5,247 nucleotides of DNA from SIG710 sp045648605 (GTDB taxonomy: Bacteria; Bacillota; Clostridia; Oscillospirales; CAG-272): positions 1-5,247 of the forward strand of contig JAZROG010000018.1 in the NCBI GenBank assembly GCA_045648605.1. Reading direction: 5' to 3'. Below are positions 1-5,247 of the stretch, one piece after another. The translations under genes and the position numbers were made by a program. The notes under the pieces are model-generated. The model did no database searches. It worked only from the letters and a program-made list of their open reading frames with translations, and was not told the DNA's origin. Numbering within the stretch: the stretch's first letter is position 1; the number at the start of each line of letters is the position of its first letter.

Positions 1-724
1 TTTGGGCGATGCAGACAGGCAATATCGCCGCGGGATCAGCCGCTTTCAGAACGGCAATACATTCATTTATGCTTGATCCAGTTGTAACAACGTCATCCAC
101 GAGAATAATGCATTTCCCCTTTATATTTTCGGCATTTTTCGAAAGAGAAAAAGCATCCTTTACATTTCTGCGTCTCTCCTCCTCGTCGAGATTTTTCTGT
201 TCACTTCCATCCCTTTGGCGCTCCAGGAGCGGAGAATACGGGACACGTGTTATCTTCGAAAGATTTTTTGCAAGCACTCTCCCTTGGTCATAGCCGTAAT
301 TTATAATTCCCCTCTCTCTTCTTGGGACATTGGTTATCACAAGGTCTGCGCCAAGGTATATGGATGCATATTTCATGATGGGCAGATGAAGCTGATATGC
401 CGCAAAGCGCTCCGCTCTTCTGTCCGCATTCCTTTTCAGGGAAAATATCAGCTTTTTTACAGCCCCCATCGGTTCACCGTTATATGAACAGAGCTTTAAA
501 AGCACATTATTTCCGTTTCTTCTCATCAAGAACGATGGACATCTGCAATCCATCATAGGTAAACGGCAACGGGCACATTGGCAAAGCTTTGCCCTTTCCC
601 ATTCTGCGCGGCAGGCGTGACAAAAGGCATCTCCACCCTTTTCATGAATGAGCTTTGGCGCACTTTGCAGCACCTCTCCGCAGCAAATACATTTCGGTGG
701 GAACAAGAAATCAAGTATCCTCAT
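1..724 (-). CDS. comF: ComF family phosphoribosyltransferase-like protein, 3' end outside window
   Basis: The first 241 residues are visible and the frame is open to the window edge, so the C-terminus is missing. An N-terminal zinc-finger-like part has Cys at about 12, 14, 15, 35, 38, 48, 50, 53, 60 and 62. A type I phosphoribosyltransferase fold follows: VPRRERG at 133-139, then GYDQGRVLA at 144-152, and the PRPP-binding loop ILVDDVVTTGSS at about 207-218. This order is typical of ComF proteins, which are usually about 220-250 residues, so only a few residues are probably missing. In competent bacteria ComF is a cytoplasmic protein needed for DNA uptake and works with the ComFA helicase. Many Clostridia carry a lone comF whose role is unclear. 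The ATG at 724 is supported by a GAGGTG ribosome site (729-734) and by a promoter just upstream. The family call is firm; a competence role here is inference. Confidence 0.93.
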   Translation of the reverse strand, partial: MRILDFLFPPKCICCGEVLQSAPKLIHEKGGDAFCHACRAEWERAKLCQCARCRLPMMDCRCPSFLMRRNGNNVLLKLCSYNGEPMGAVKKLIFSLKRNADRRAERFAAYQLHLPIMKYASIYLGADLVITNVPRRERGIINYGYDQGRVLAKNLSKITRVPYSPLLERQRDGSEQKNLDEEERRRNVKDAFSLSKNAENIKGKCIILVDDVVTTGSSINECIAVLKAADPAAILPVCIAQ

Positions 725-753
725 TTTGCACCTCGGAAAATTTTTCTTTACAC

Positions 754-782
754 AGTATAACACAAAATCCGACTTTTTTCAA
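754..782 (-). promoter_or_regulatory. SigA-type promoter of comF, extended -10
   Basis: On the minus strand TTGAAA (777-782), a 17-base spacer and TATACT (754-759) form a near-consensus housekeeping promoter. TG one base before the -10 box makes it an extended -10. Transcription would start near 747, leaving a leader of about 23 bases before the comF ATG at 724. The -35 box overlaps the stop codon of the upstream aminotransferase gene (779-781). comF can therefore be transcribed independently while also receiving read-through. Confidence 0.72.
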
Positions 783-1924
783 CATCCTATGATGCTTTTA
801 ATCGCCGAATAGAAAAATTCAAGCTCCCTCATGGTATTAAACGGACTGAAGCTGATGCGTACTGCCCCGCCCTCGGGGGTCCCAAGCGTCCTATGGCCTA
901 GGGGCGAGCAATGATAGCCTGCGCGCGTGCATATACCATAAGAATCAAGCATATCCGCAAGGCGCTCCGAGGGCATAGAATCAATGTTAAACAGAAGCAC
1001 AGAGCCTATATGCCTCTGAGCATAAAGTCTCACAGAGGGTAATGAGGAAAGCATATCGGAGGCTCTGCTGAAAAGTGAGCATTCATGCTCGCATATATCT
1101 TCAAGTCCTCGTTCTTTTATAAATTTTATGCCCTCGCAAAGTGCCGCGATCGAGGGCACAGCAAGTGTCCCCGCTTCAAATCGCTCCGGAGGGAATTCCG
1201 GCATATGAGTCTCAAAAGAATTGACTCCGCTGCCGCCCTCAATTATGGGACGGGGCATTATTCCATCACGCAAGATCGCAAATCCGCTTCCTTGAAGTCC
1301 GTAAAGACCTTTATGCCCCGGCGCGCATAGAACATCGATATTATCTCGCTCCATATCTATGGCAATATGCCCCGCGCTTTGTGCCGCGTCGAGAACAAAA
1401 ATTATTCCCATTGAGCGGCAAAGCGCGCCGATCTCCCGTATCGGTAAGTTAGCGGAGCAGATATTTGATGAATGGGTGGCTATTAGCATTTTGGTTTTCG
1501 GATTTATGAGTCTTTTTATGCCTGCGCAAATATTCTCAGCGCATCTTTCATCCGAGAGACACATAGTATCAAAAATGTTAAATTTTATTCTTCCACTTTC
1601 TGCAAGGCAGGCGATGGGACGATATACGGAATTATGCTCCATATCGCTAATTATAACGTGGTCCCCCTCCGAGAGAAGCCCCTTTATCACCATGTTGAGA
1701 GCATAGGTATCATTGTAGGTGAAAAAGACATTTTCGGGATTTTCCGAGCCGAAAAAGGATGCGATCTCTTCCCTTGCCTCATAGATTTTTTCAGAGGAAA
1801 TACGGGACAGAGAATGTGCTCCTCTGCCCGGATTTCCGCAATAGCTCTTTATACATTTTGTAACCTCTTTTGCCACAGAAAGTGGCTTGGGATAAGAGGT
1901 TGCGGCATTATCAAAATATATCAT
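779..1924 (-). CDS. Class V aminotransferase, cysteine desulfurase-like (EF2568-type)
   Basis: The product is 381 residues, a full-length PLP-dependent class V enzyme of the NifS/SufS-like group. It opens with IYFDNAATSYPKP, the substrate-side signature of the family. His97 (in MEHNSVYRP) should stack on PLP, Asp179 and Gln182 (in VLDAAQSAGH) should hold the cofactor, and Lys205 (in APGHKGLYG) is the Schiff-base lysine. Cys339 (in TRAGYHCSPLGHRTLGT) fits the sulfur-accepting cysteine, and GGAVRIS at 352-358 is also conserved. The expected reaction is removal of sulfur (or selenium) from cysteine (or selenocysteine) to give alanine and an enzyme-bound persulfide. The start overlaps the DUF3343 stop by 4 bases (ATGA), and an AGAGGAGA ribosome site lies at 1934-1941, so the two genes are probably translationally coupled. 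It is not the canonical iron-sulfur enzyme of an isc or suf operon; no scaffold gene is nearby. The substrate is not settled by sequence. Confidence 0.92.
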   Translation of the reverse strand: MIYFDNAATSYPKPLSVAKEVTKCIKSYCGNPGRGAHSLSRISSEKIYEAREEIASFFGSENPENVFFTYNDTYALNMVIKGLLSEGDHVIISDMEHNSVYRPIACLAESGRIKFNIFDTMCLSDERCAENICAGIKRLINPKTKMLIATHSSNICSANLPIREIGALCRSMGIIFVLDAAQSAGHIAIDMERDNIDVLCAPGHKGLYGLQGSGFAILRDGIMPRPIIEGGSGVNSFETHMPEFPPERFEAGTLAVPSIAALCEGIKFIKERGLEDICEHECSLFSRASDMLSSLPSVRLYAQRHIGSVLLFNIDSMPSERLADMLDSYGICTRAGYHCSPLGHRTLGTPEGGAVRISFSPFNTMRELEFFYSAIKSIIGC

Positions 1925-2151
1925 AGCTCGGTATCTCCTCTGTAAAAGTGCCGAGCTCTTATTCTTGCTCCTTCAAGTATCTCCTTTGAATTTTCAAGCA
2001 GACTGCACGGCATAAGAACGCCATACGAGCAGCCTTTTTTACTCTTCTCACCATCGAGCTTTATAACTCGGCAAGGAATGTCAGATGCGGCAAGCGCTCT
2101 CTGCGCCTTGATGGCATAGGTCTGCGAGGAAAATGATGCTATACAATCCAC
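1921..2151 (-). CDS. DUF3343 protein (putative Se/S carrier-like)
   Basis: A 76-residue soluble protein with the layout of the DUF3343 family (Pfam PF11823, putative Se/S carrier-like). It has an N-terminal strand followed by a helix (FSSQTYAIKAQRALAASDIP), then the conserved KKGCSYGVLM segment with Cys41. Other cysteines are at 3, 27 and 49. Family members often lie beside cysteine desulfurase-like enzymes or selenium genes such as yedF and selD, and are thought to accept or pass sulfur or selenium on the conserved cysteine; this is not well proven. Here the stop overlaps the aminotransferase start (ATGA), which supports a shared job with that enzyme. The start is GTG at 2149-2151, chosen because a very strong ribosome site ends 5-9 bases upstream and no in-frame ATG is better placed. 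Confidence 0.85.
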   Translation of the reverse strand: MDCIASFSSQTYAIKAQRALAASDIPCRVIKLDGEKSKKGCSYGVLMPCSLLENSKEILEGARIRARHFYRGDTEL

Positions 2152-2156
2152 AATTT

Positions 2157-2168
2157 ATCACCTCCTTT
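2157..2168 (-). promoter_or_regulatory. Strong ribosome binding site fixing the GTG start of the DUF3343 gene
   Basis: The minus strand reads AAAGGAGGTGAT, an almost complete match to the 16S anti-Shine-Dalgarno sequence. Nine bases separate GGAGG (2161-2165) from the GTG at 2149-2151. This decides the non-ATG start. No clear SigA promoter for this operon was found between 2169 and 2285: a TATGAT at about 2171-2176 lacks a good -35 box at 16-18 bases. Confidence 0.85.
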
Positions 2169-2285
2169 GTATCATAATACGCAAATAATCTCAAAAATGT
2201 TCGCAAAAAACATATACTTTTCTCAATGATCACACCATATCCTATAGGCCAATTAAAATACGAATATTTTTCGTTCGATTTACCA

Positions 2286-2314
2286 TTGACAAACAAGGAA
2301 AAAAGTGCTAAAAT
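2286..2314 (+). promoter_or_regulatory. Strong SigA-type promoter before the decayed hydrolase-like gene
   Basis: TTGACA (2286-2291), a 17-base spacer and TAAAAT (2309-2314) give a perfect -35 and a 5/6 -10. Transcription should start near 2320. A GAGAGGTGA ribosome site (2327-2335) and an ATG (2340) follow at normal spacing. The promoter therefore still looks functional although the gene behind it is broken. It may also drive the lipoprotein gene at 3571, since no terminator is visible between them. Confidence 0.75.
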
Positions 2315-2339
2315 ATAAAGAACGCTGAGAGGTGACATT

Positions 2340-3549
2340 ATGCAGCGGCATTTTGCGAAAAATACCGTCCCTTTCAGGAAAAGCTCCATTCAATGGGCCT
2401 TAAATGCGGCATTCTCGTTTAGGCGTCCATCGGTCATGGATATGCTCTTGCGGCAGATTTCCCCTTTGAGCATGTTATAAATCTCAGTGACGGAGCACGG
2501 CGGAATGTGGTTTGTCCATATGATGAAAATTTCAGAGAGCATTTTAAAAATGTTATGTCCCGCCTTGCCTCGGAGCATCCCAACGTCATTATGGTTGATG
2601 ATGATTTCCGCCTTTATCACAGAAGCGGAAAGGGGTGTGCCTGCCCTCTCCACCTAAAGGAATTCAATAAAAAAGCGGGCACGAGCTTTGACCGTACCGA
2701 GCTTTTAAAGGCTGTAAATGAAAACAAAGAATATCACGATATTTATGTAGAGACGCTTGGCGATTCCCTTGTGGGTGCGGCAAAGGCAATGCGAGAGGGA
2801 ATCGACCGCGTCGATCCTTCAATTCCCGGAGTTTTCTGCGGATGCGGACACAATTTTGAATTCGGTGCAGAGATCACGGAAGCACTTGCAGGCGAGGGCA
2901 ACCCCACAGTTGTCAGAATAAACAACGGAAATTATCTTGCAAACCACGGAAGAGGATTTTCCAATGTATTTCTTCGCGCAGCTACCCAAATAGAGCTTAT
3001 TCGTGATAAGGTCGATGTTATCCTCGACGAAACAGACACCTGCCCGCAAAACAGATACAGCACCTCAGCGCAGATGCTACACGCCCACCATGTGGGAACG
3101 ATACTTGAGGGTGCAAGAGGCGCAAAGCATTGGATAACAAGACTTTCCAGCTATGAACCGCAGAGCGGCAAGGTTGCCGTTTTCGGCGGCACTCCCGATT
3201 GCGAGTTAACTATACTCAACCATTCTCATATCTTTGCGAAACGAGAAAAAAACAGCTCATACGCTTGCTTTCGGAATGGGGTGAGCTTCCCATCTACTAT
3301 CCCGAGGATGCAGAGGTATATATTAAGGTAGCGGATATGCCCGACGGCACGCTTTTCTGTACCCTCTTCAACCTTGGACTTGACGAGCTTGAAAATATAC
3401 CGCTTGTCTGCGAAAAGGAAGTAAAGAATGTAAAAATACTTAATTCCGAAGGAGAATTTTGGGAATGTGATTTTACATCCGACCGCGATCGTATCACCGT
3501 AATGACAAGCGCTCGCACCCTTGAACCAATAATTATGTTTATATCATAA
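2340..3549 (+). pseudogene. Decayed large protein gene, possibly glycoside-hydrolase-like TIM barrel
   Basis: Protein-like sequence runs in two frames. Frame 2 reads EKYRPFQEKLHSMGLKCGIL from 2357, meets an amber codon at 2420-2422 inside GILV-stop-ASIGHG, and continues open to about 3200. It includes VDDDFRL (Asp codons 2597-2605), GCACPLHL, VDPSIPGVFCGCG, LDETDTCPQNRYSTS (about 3023-3067) and LEGARGAKHWITRLSSYEP. After GGTPDCE (to about 3207) the sensible reading moves to frame 1: FSYLCETRKKQLIRLLSEWG, LPIYYPEDAEVYIK, LFNLGLDELENIPLVC, ending with TAA at 3547-3549. The promoter, ribosome site and ATG at 2340 point to frame 3, which gives only 46 codons and ends at 2480. So the N-terminus is lost, a stop is in frame, and a one-base shift lies near 3200-3210. 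SG joined to KVAVFGG near 3165-3172 probably marks a missing internal domain. The motifs recall uncharacterised glycoside-hydrolase-like proteins of gut Clostridia; that family call is from memory and moderate, while the broken state is well supported. Confidence 0.8.
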
Positions 3550-3570
3550 CAAATTAAGGACGGACAAAAA

Positions 3571-4191
3571 ATGAAAAAGCTATTTATAAACCTGAATATA
3601 CTCTTATTTATCCTCTCACTCATGATAGTATTTTCCGCCTGTGCAGCTAACACAGGAGTCAGCATCTATGGCGTGGACACATCTGCCGAAAACGGCATCG
3701 ATATCTCTCCCGTAACAGATACGGTACAGACAGAAGAGGTCACGGATGCTAAAGCAGAGTCGGAAGCTTTAGAAAGCAAAACATCGACGGTTCCTGAAAC
3801 AACCGACCCTTCTGTTTCGGAAACAGCACTTGAAACGGAGATAGAAACAGCGATCGACGCCATAGAGACAGTCACAGAAGCCGAGGAAATAACAGATCAA
3901 GTTGAAAGCGAAGTTATACCCGAGGAAACCACAGCACCCGAAACAGAAGAGGAAACCGAAGCTGAAACCGCCGCACCCGAAACAGAAAAGCAAACCGAAG
4001 CCGAAGCCACAGAAAAGGTTGAAGACAAAAGCGGAACAGAATATTTGCTGAACACAAACTCGAAAAAATTCCACCATATTTCATGTAAAAGCGGTCAAAA
4101 GACAAAGGATGTCAACCGTGCCTATCACACGGGCACAAGAGAAGAGGTAATAGCAAAGGGATATGTCCCTTGCAAGGTATGCAATCCATAA
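3571..4191 (+). CDS. Lipoprotein with acidic Thr/Glu linker and C-terminal Cys/His module
   Basis: The 206-residue product begins with a type II signal peptide: MKK, a hydrophobic stretch at about 6-22 and a lipobox-like FSAC with the lipidated Cys24 (Phe at -3 is slightly unusual). Residues 25-152 form a low-complexity acidic linker rich in Thr, Glu, Ala and Pro, probably extended and spanning the cell wall. Residues 158-206 form a small compact module: YLLNTNSKKFHHISC with His168, His169 and Cys172, TGTREEVIAKGYVPC with Cys201, then Cys204-Asn-Pro at the end. This H-x2-C plus C-x2-C tail resembles the small Ada-like metal-binding tails attached to secreted Clostridial nucleases and ComEC-type proteins; zinc binding is inference. 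The gene starts 21 bases after the pseudogene stop with an AAGGA ribosome site at 3556-3560. It may share the 2286 promoter. A weak TTGAAC/TATCAT pair at 3521-3547 has only a 15-base spacer. The exact function is unknown. Confidence 0.85.
   Translation: MKKLFINLNILLFILSLMIVFSACAANTGVSIYGVDTSAENGIDISPVTDTVQTEEVTDAKAESEALESKTSTVPETTDPSVSETALETEIETAIDAIETVTEAEEITDQVESEVIPEETTAPETEEETEAETAAPETEKQTEAEATEKVEDKSGTEYLLNTNSKKFHHISCKSGQKTKDVNRAYHTGTREEVIAKGYVPCKVCNP
3934..4011 (+). repeat. Two tandem 39-base imperfect repeats in the lipoprotein linker
   Basis: Copies at 3934-3972 and 3973-4011 both begin GCACCCGAAACAGAA. They encode APETEEETEAETA and APETEKQTEAEAT (residues 122-134 and 135-147). The unit is a multiple of three, so copy number can change without breaking the frame. 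This suggests the linker length is free to vary between strains, as in wall-spanning stalks. Confidence 0.8.
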
Positions 4192-4208
4192 ATAACCAAT
4201 CAAAAGGG

Positions 4209-4235
4209 GACTGAATCAATCAACTTGATTCAGTC
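4209..4235. terminator. Hairpin between convergent genes, likely terminator
   Basis: A perfect 11-bp stem, GACTGAATCAA (4209-4219) with TTGATTCAGTC (4225-4235), closes a 5-base loop. It lies 17 bases after the lipoprotein stop and 13 bases beyond the stop of the convergent minus-strand remnant. Read on the minus strand it is followed by CCCCTTTTG, a modest T run. On the plus strand no T run follows. It best fits a terminator for the minus-strand unit that may also slow or protect the plus-strand transcript's end. Confidence 0.6.
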
Positions 4236-4248
4236 ACTTAAAAATCAA

Positions 4249-4783
4249 TTATTCACCCTTTGTGATGCTGTTATATGTAGGATATTCCGCATATGTCTTG
4301 TCGATATTTGCAATTATCTGCTCTCTGTATTTCTCAACAGTAGAGCTGATAGCAAGCTCGTGCTTCATAGCGAGGGTCTGCATATCTGTCTGGAGATTTC
4401 CAAGCCATCCGAAGGGAAGAGATACCTCAATACCTCTTGTGCCTCTGATAAGAGCAAGAACATCAACAGATTCCTGTATGTCAAGAGACTTCAGAGCAAC
4501 GTGGATATCATAATATCTGGGAAGAAGGCTTCTGTATGACTCGTATGTAAGGTAGTCAACGATAATACCTGTTCTTTCGAGATTTGTATTAGTATTGGGT
4601 ATTCACGCTGATGGTGATATTGAATTTCTGCTCTGCATTGAGGTTTCTCGCTGCCGCCTCGGGATCAACGGTCTCTGTGTAGTCGTCCTCGTTGCCGCCT
4701 GAGCTGCTATCGCCGCAAGATACAAGAGCAAGCGCCGAAAGAAGAAGCATGAGAGCAAGAACGGTTGCCAAAATTCTTTTCAT
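4249..4783 (-). pseudogene. Internally deleted solute-binding-protein-like lipoprotein
   Basis: From ATG 4783 the first frame gives 64 codons: a textbook lipoprotein signal (MKRILATVLALMLLLSALAL), lipobox LVSC with Cys23, a Ser/Gly/Asp-rich stretch and FNITISVNTQY, ending at TAA 4589-4591. The adjacent frame then carries about 114 protein-like residues to TAA at 4249: TNTNLERTGIIVDYLTYESY, LLPRYYDIHVALKS, RGIEVSLPFGWLGN, and a helical tail ending SITKGE. That tail resembles the C-terminus of Clostridial extracellular solute-binding-type lipoproteins, where a 'YESY..LLPRYYD' region precedes the last helices; such proteins are normally above 400 residues. The 535-base span is not a multiple of three. 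I infer one internal deletion of perhaps 250-350 codons with a frame change, its junction at about 4589-4602. The GGAGG ribosome site (4791-4795, 7-base spacing) is intact. The truncated 64-residue lipopeptide could still be made. The family call for the C-terminus is moderate. Confidence 0.78.
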
Positions 4784-4920
4784 AAAAAATCCTCCTTTCT
4801 TAATTTTATTGGTTTATTGAATTTAACATATTTTAACTGCTTTGTTAAGGCAGATTATGTTTTTTCCAAAGACAATCAAACACATTTCGTCTTTATGTAC
4901 AATCGATCTGTCGAATAAAT

Positions 4921-4947
4921 GGAGCAAAGGCACAACCCCTTTGTTCT
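4921..4947 (-). other. 10-bp hairpin at the predicted 5' end of the lipoprotein-remnant transcript
   Basis: GGAGCAAAGG (4921-4930) and CCTTTGTTCT (4938-4947) pair over ten positions, two of them G-U in one RNA sense, around a 7-base loop. The predicted start from the 4954-4982 promoter falls at about 4947, so the minus-strand RNA would begin with this hairpin. A 5'-terminal stem of this kind can shield an mRNA from decay. No T run follows on either strand, so it is not a convincing terminator. Confidence 0.4.
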
Positions 4948-4953
4948 ACAGAC

Positions 4954-4982
4954 ATTATACAAAAAAAACGCGAAAAAAACAA
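4954..4982 (-). promoter_or_regulatory. Candidate SigA promoter for the lipoprotein remnant
   Basis: On the minus strand TTGTTT (4977-4982), a 17-base T-rich spacer and a perfect TATAAT (4954-4959) are found. The -35 is weak, the -10 is exact. Start would be near 4947, giving a leader of about 164 bases to the ATG at 4783. The AT-rich surroundings lower confidence. Confidence 0.45.
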
Positions 4983-5133
4983 TGTTAAAATCAAAGACAA
5001 AACAGTGAAAAACAAAGTTTTTTCACAAAACATATCAGTTGCAGTTTTTTTATAATAAATCTGAATTTTGCATCGTCCGTTTTCTCTGAAGCCATCAAAC
5101 TTCCCAAAAAGCCTTATTTTTTCACAATATCAA

Positions 5134-5162
5134 TTGACAAAATAAAATTTTATTGATATAAT
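5134..5162 (+). promoter_or_regulatory. Fully consensus SigA promoter with palindromic spacer
   Basis: TTGACA (5134-5139), exactly 17 bases, then TATAAT (5157-5162): both boxes and the spacing are perfect. Start would be near 5169. The spacer contains the 14-base perfect palindrome AATAAAATTTTATT (5141-5154), which could be an operator or simply reflect AT richness. It points at the zinc-ribbon gene starting at 5204. Confidence 0.85.
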
Positions 5163-5203
5163 AAACAAAAGACTAAAAAATAACAAAAAGGCGACATTGA
5201 ATT

Positions 5204-5247
5204 ATGATCTGTAGATTTTGCGGAAAAGAAATATCAGAGGATTGCAA
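5204..5247 (+). CDS. Zinc-ribbon protein, N-terminus only
   Basis: Only 14 codons are visible: MICRFCGKEISEDC. Cys3 and Cys6 in a C-x2-C-G-K-E-I context match the first half of the short N-terminal zinc ribbon common in Clostridial membrane or regulatory proteins (usual form 'MxCxxCGxEI...FCxxCG'). The second cysteine pair and the rest of the protein lie outside the window. The ATG at 5204 follows a modest AAGGCGA ribosome site (5188-5194) about nine bases upstream and the consensus promoter at 5134-5162. Nothing can be said of the rest of the protein. Confidence 0.7.
   Translation, partial: MICRFCGKEISEDC

Larger units (their letters stand above)
4784..5203. other. AT-rich divergent intergenic region, no gene seen
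   Basis: About 420 bases lie between the divergent starts at 4783 (minus) and 5204 (plus). No reading frame with protein character was seen on either strand. The stretch holds long A and T runs, the promoter-like boxes and hairpin listed separately, and a weak A/T hairpin (GTGAAAAA at 5005-5012 with TTTTTCAC at 5019-5026). A second, poorer minus-strand promoter candidate is TTAACA (4843-4848), a 17-base spacer and TAAATT (4820-4825). In sequence this rich in A and T such boxes arise easily by chance. Confidence 0.7.

Noticed and set aside
9..760. Plus-strand open frames across 9-293, 215-487 and 578-760
   Set aside because: They lie antisense to comF, whose minus-strand frame has recognisable motifs throughout; the plus-strand translations show no protein character.
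1085..1945. Plus-strand open frames at 1085-1330, 1359-1706 and 1634-1945
   Set aside because: They are antisense to the aminotransferase, which has a complete set of active-site motifs.
2241..2248. Palindrome CCTATAGG as an operator
   Set aside because: Eight bases alone is likely chance, and it is not aligned with a recognisable promoter.
2340..2480. 46-codon frame-3 reading from the well-placed ATG at 2340
   Set aside because: It has a good promoter and ribosome site, but the peptide overlaps the frame-2 protein remnant and looks like an out-of-frame by-product of decay rather than a real gene.
2081..2653. Minus-strand open frames at 2081-2389 and 2390-2653
   Set aside because: The first overlaps the 5' end of the DUF3343 gene out of frame and crosses its ribosome site; the second is antisense to the decayed gene. 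Neither has a good ribosome site.
3934..4011. Possible short CRISPR-like or mobile repeat
   Set aside because: The two copies are directly tandem, in frame and without spacers; they are coding linker repeats.
3666..4105. Minus-strand Cys/Phe/Gly-rich open frames at 3666-3875, 3769-4077 and 3914-4105
   Set aside because: Their composition is the antisense shadow of the Thr/Glu repeat codons in the lipoprotein linker.
4225..4539. Plus-strand open frames at 4225-4539 and 4262-4513
   Set aside because: They lie antisense to the C-terminal part of the solute-binding-like remnant, which carries the protein-like sequence on the minus strand.
5005..5026. A/T hairpin GTGAAAAA with TTTTTCAC as a terminator
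   Set aside because: The stem is almost all A-T pairs, no T run follows, and no gene ends nearby.

Overview
The window looks like a chromosomal segment from a Gram-positive, low-to-mid GC member of the Clostridia (Bacillota), probably a gut-type relative of the Oscillospirales. The evidence is strong GGAGG ribosome sites, SigA-type promoters with 17-base spacers, lipobox-type lipoprotein signals, a ComF protein, and a DUF3343 gene coupled to a cysteine-desulfurase-like aminotransferase. No RNA gene, CRISPR array, insertion sequence or phage gene was recognised. The taxonomic placement is inference from gene content and style only.

Minus-strand block (1-2151): a small DUF3343 protein (GTG start at 2151) is followed, with a 4-base stop/start overlap, by a class V aminotransferase of the cysteine desulfurase-like type (1924-779). 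Next comes comF (start at 724), whose 3' end lies outside the window. comF has its own promoter with a 17-base spacer and an extended -10, and its -35 box overlaps the aminotransferase stop codon. The DUF3343/aminotransferase pair fits a sulfur- or selenium-handling module. comF is probably an unlinked neighbour in function.

Plus-strand block (2286-4191): a strong promoter and ribosome site precede a decayed gene for a large protein that resembles a glycoside-hydrolase-like TIM-barrel family. It has lost its N-terminus, carries an in-frame amber codon, appears to lack an internal stretch, and is frameshifted before its well preserved C-terminus. Next is an apparently intact lipoprotein gene (3571-4191). 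Its product is a membrane anchor, a long acidic Thr/Glu linker and a small Cys/His C-terminal module.

Minus-strand remnant (4249-4783): the lipoprotein signal and first residues of a solute-binding-protein-like lipoprotein are joined, in another frame, to about 114 residues of its C-terminus. The middle of the gene appears to be missing. A perfect 11-bp hairpin (4209-4235) sits between the two convergent units. Upstream lies an AT-rich gap of about 420 bases with promoter-like sequences and hairpins. At the right edge, a fully consensus promoter precedes the first 14 codons of a zinc-ribbon protein that continues beyond the window.

The main point of interest is two degraded genes, both perhaps tied to carbohydrate use, that keep good promoters and ribosome sites within 2.5 kb. 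I see no convincing new defence or mobile system.
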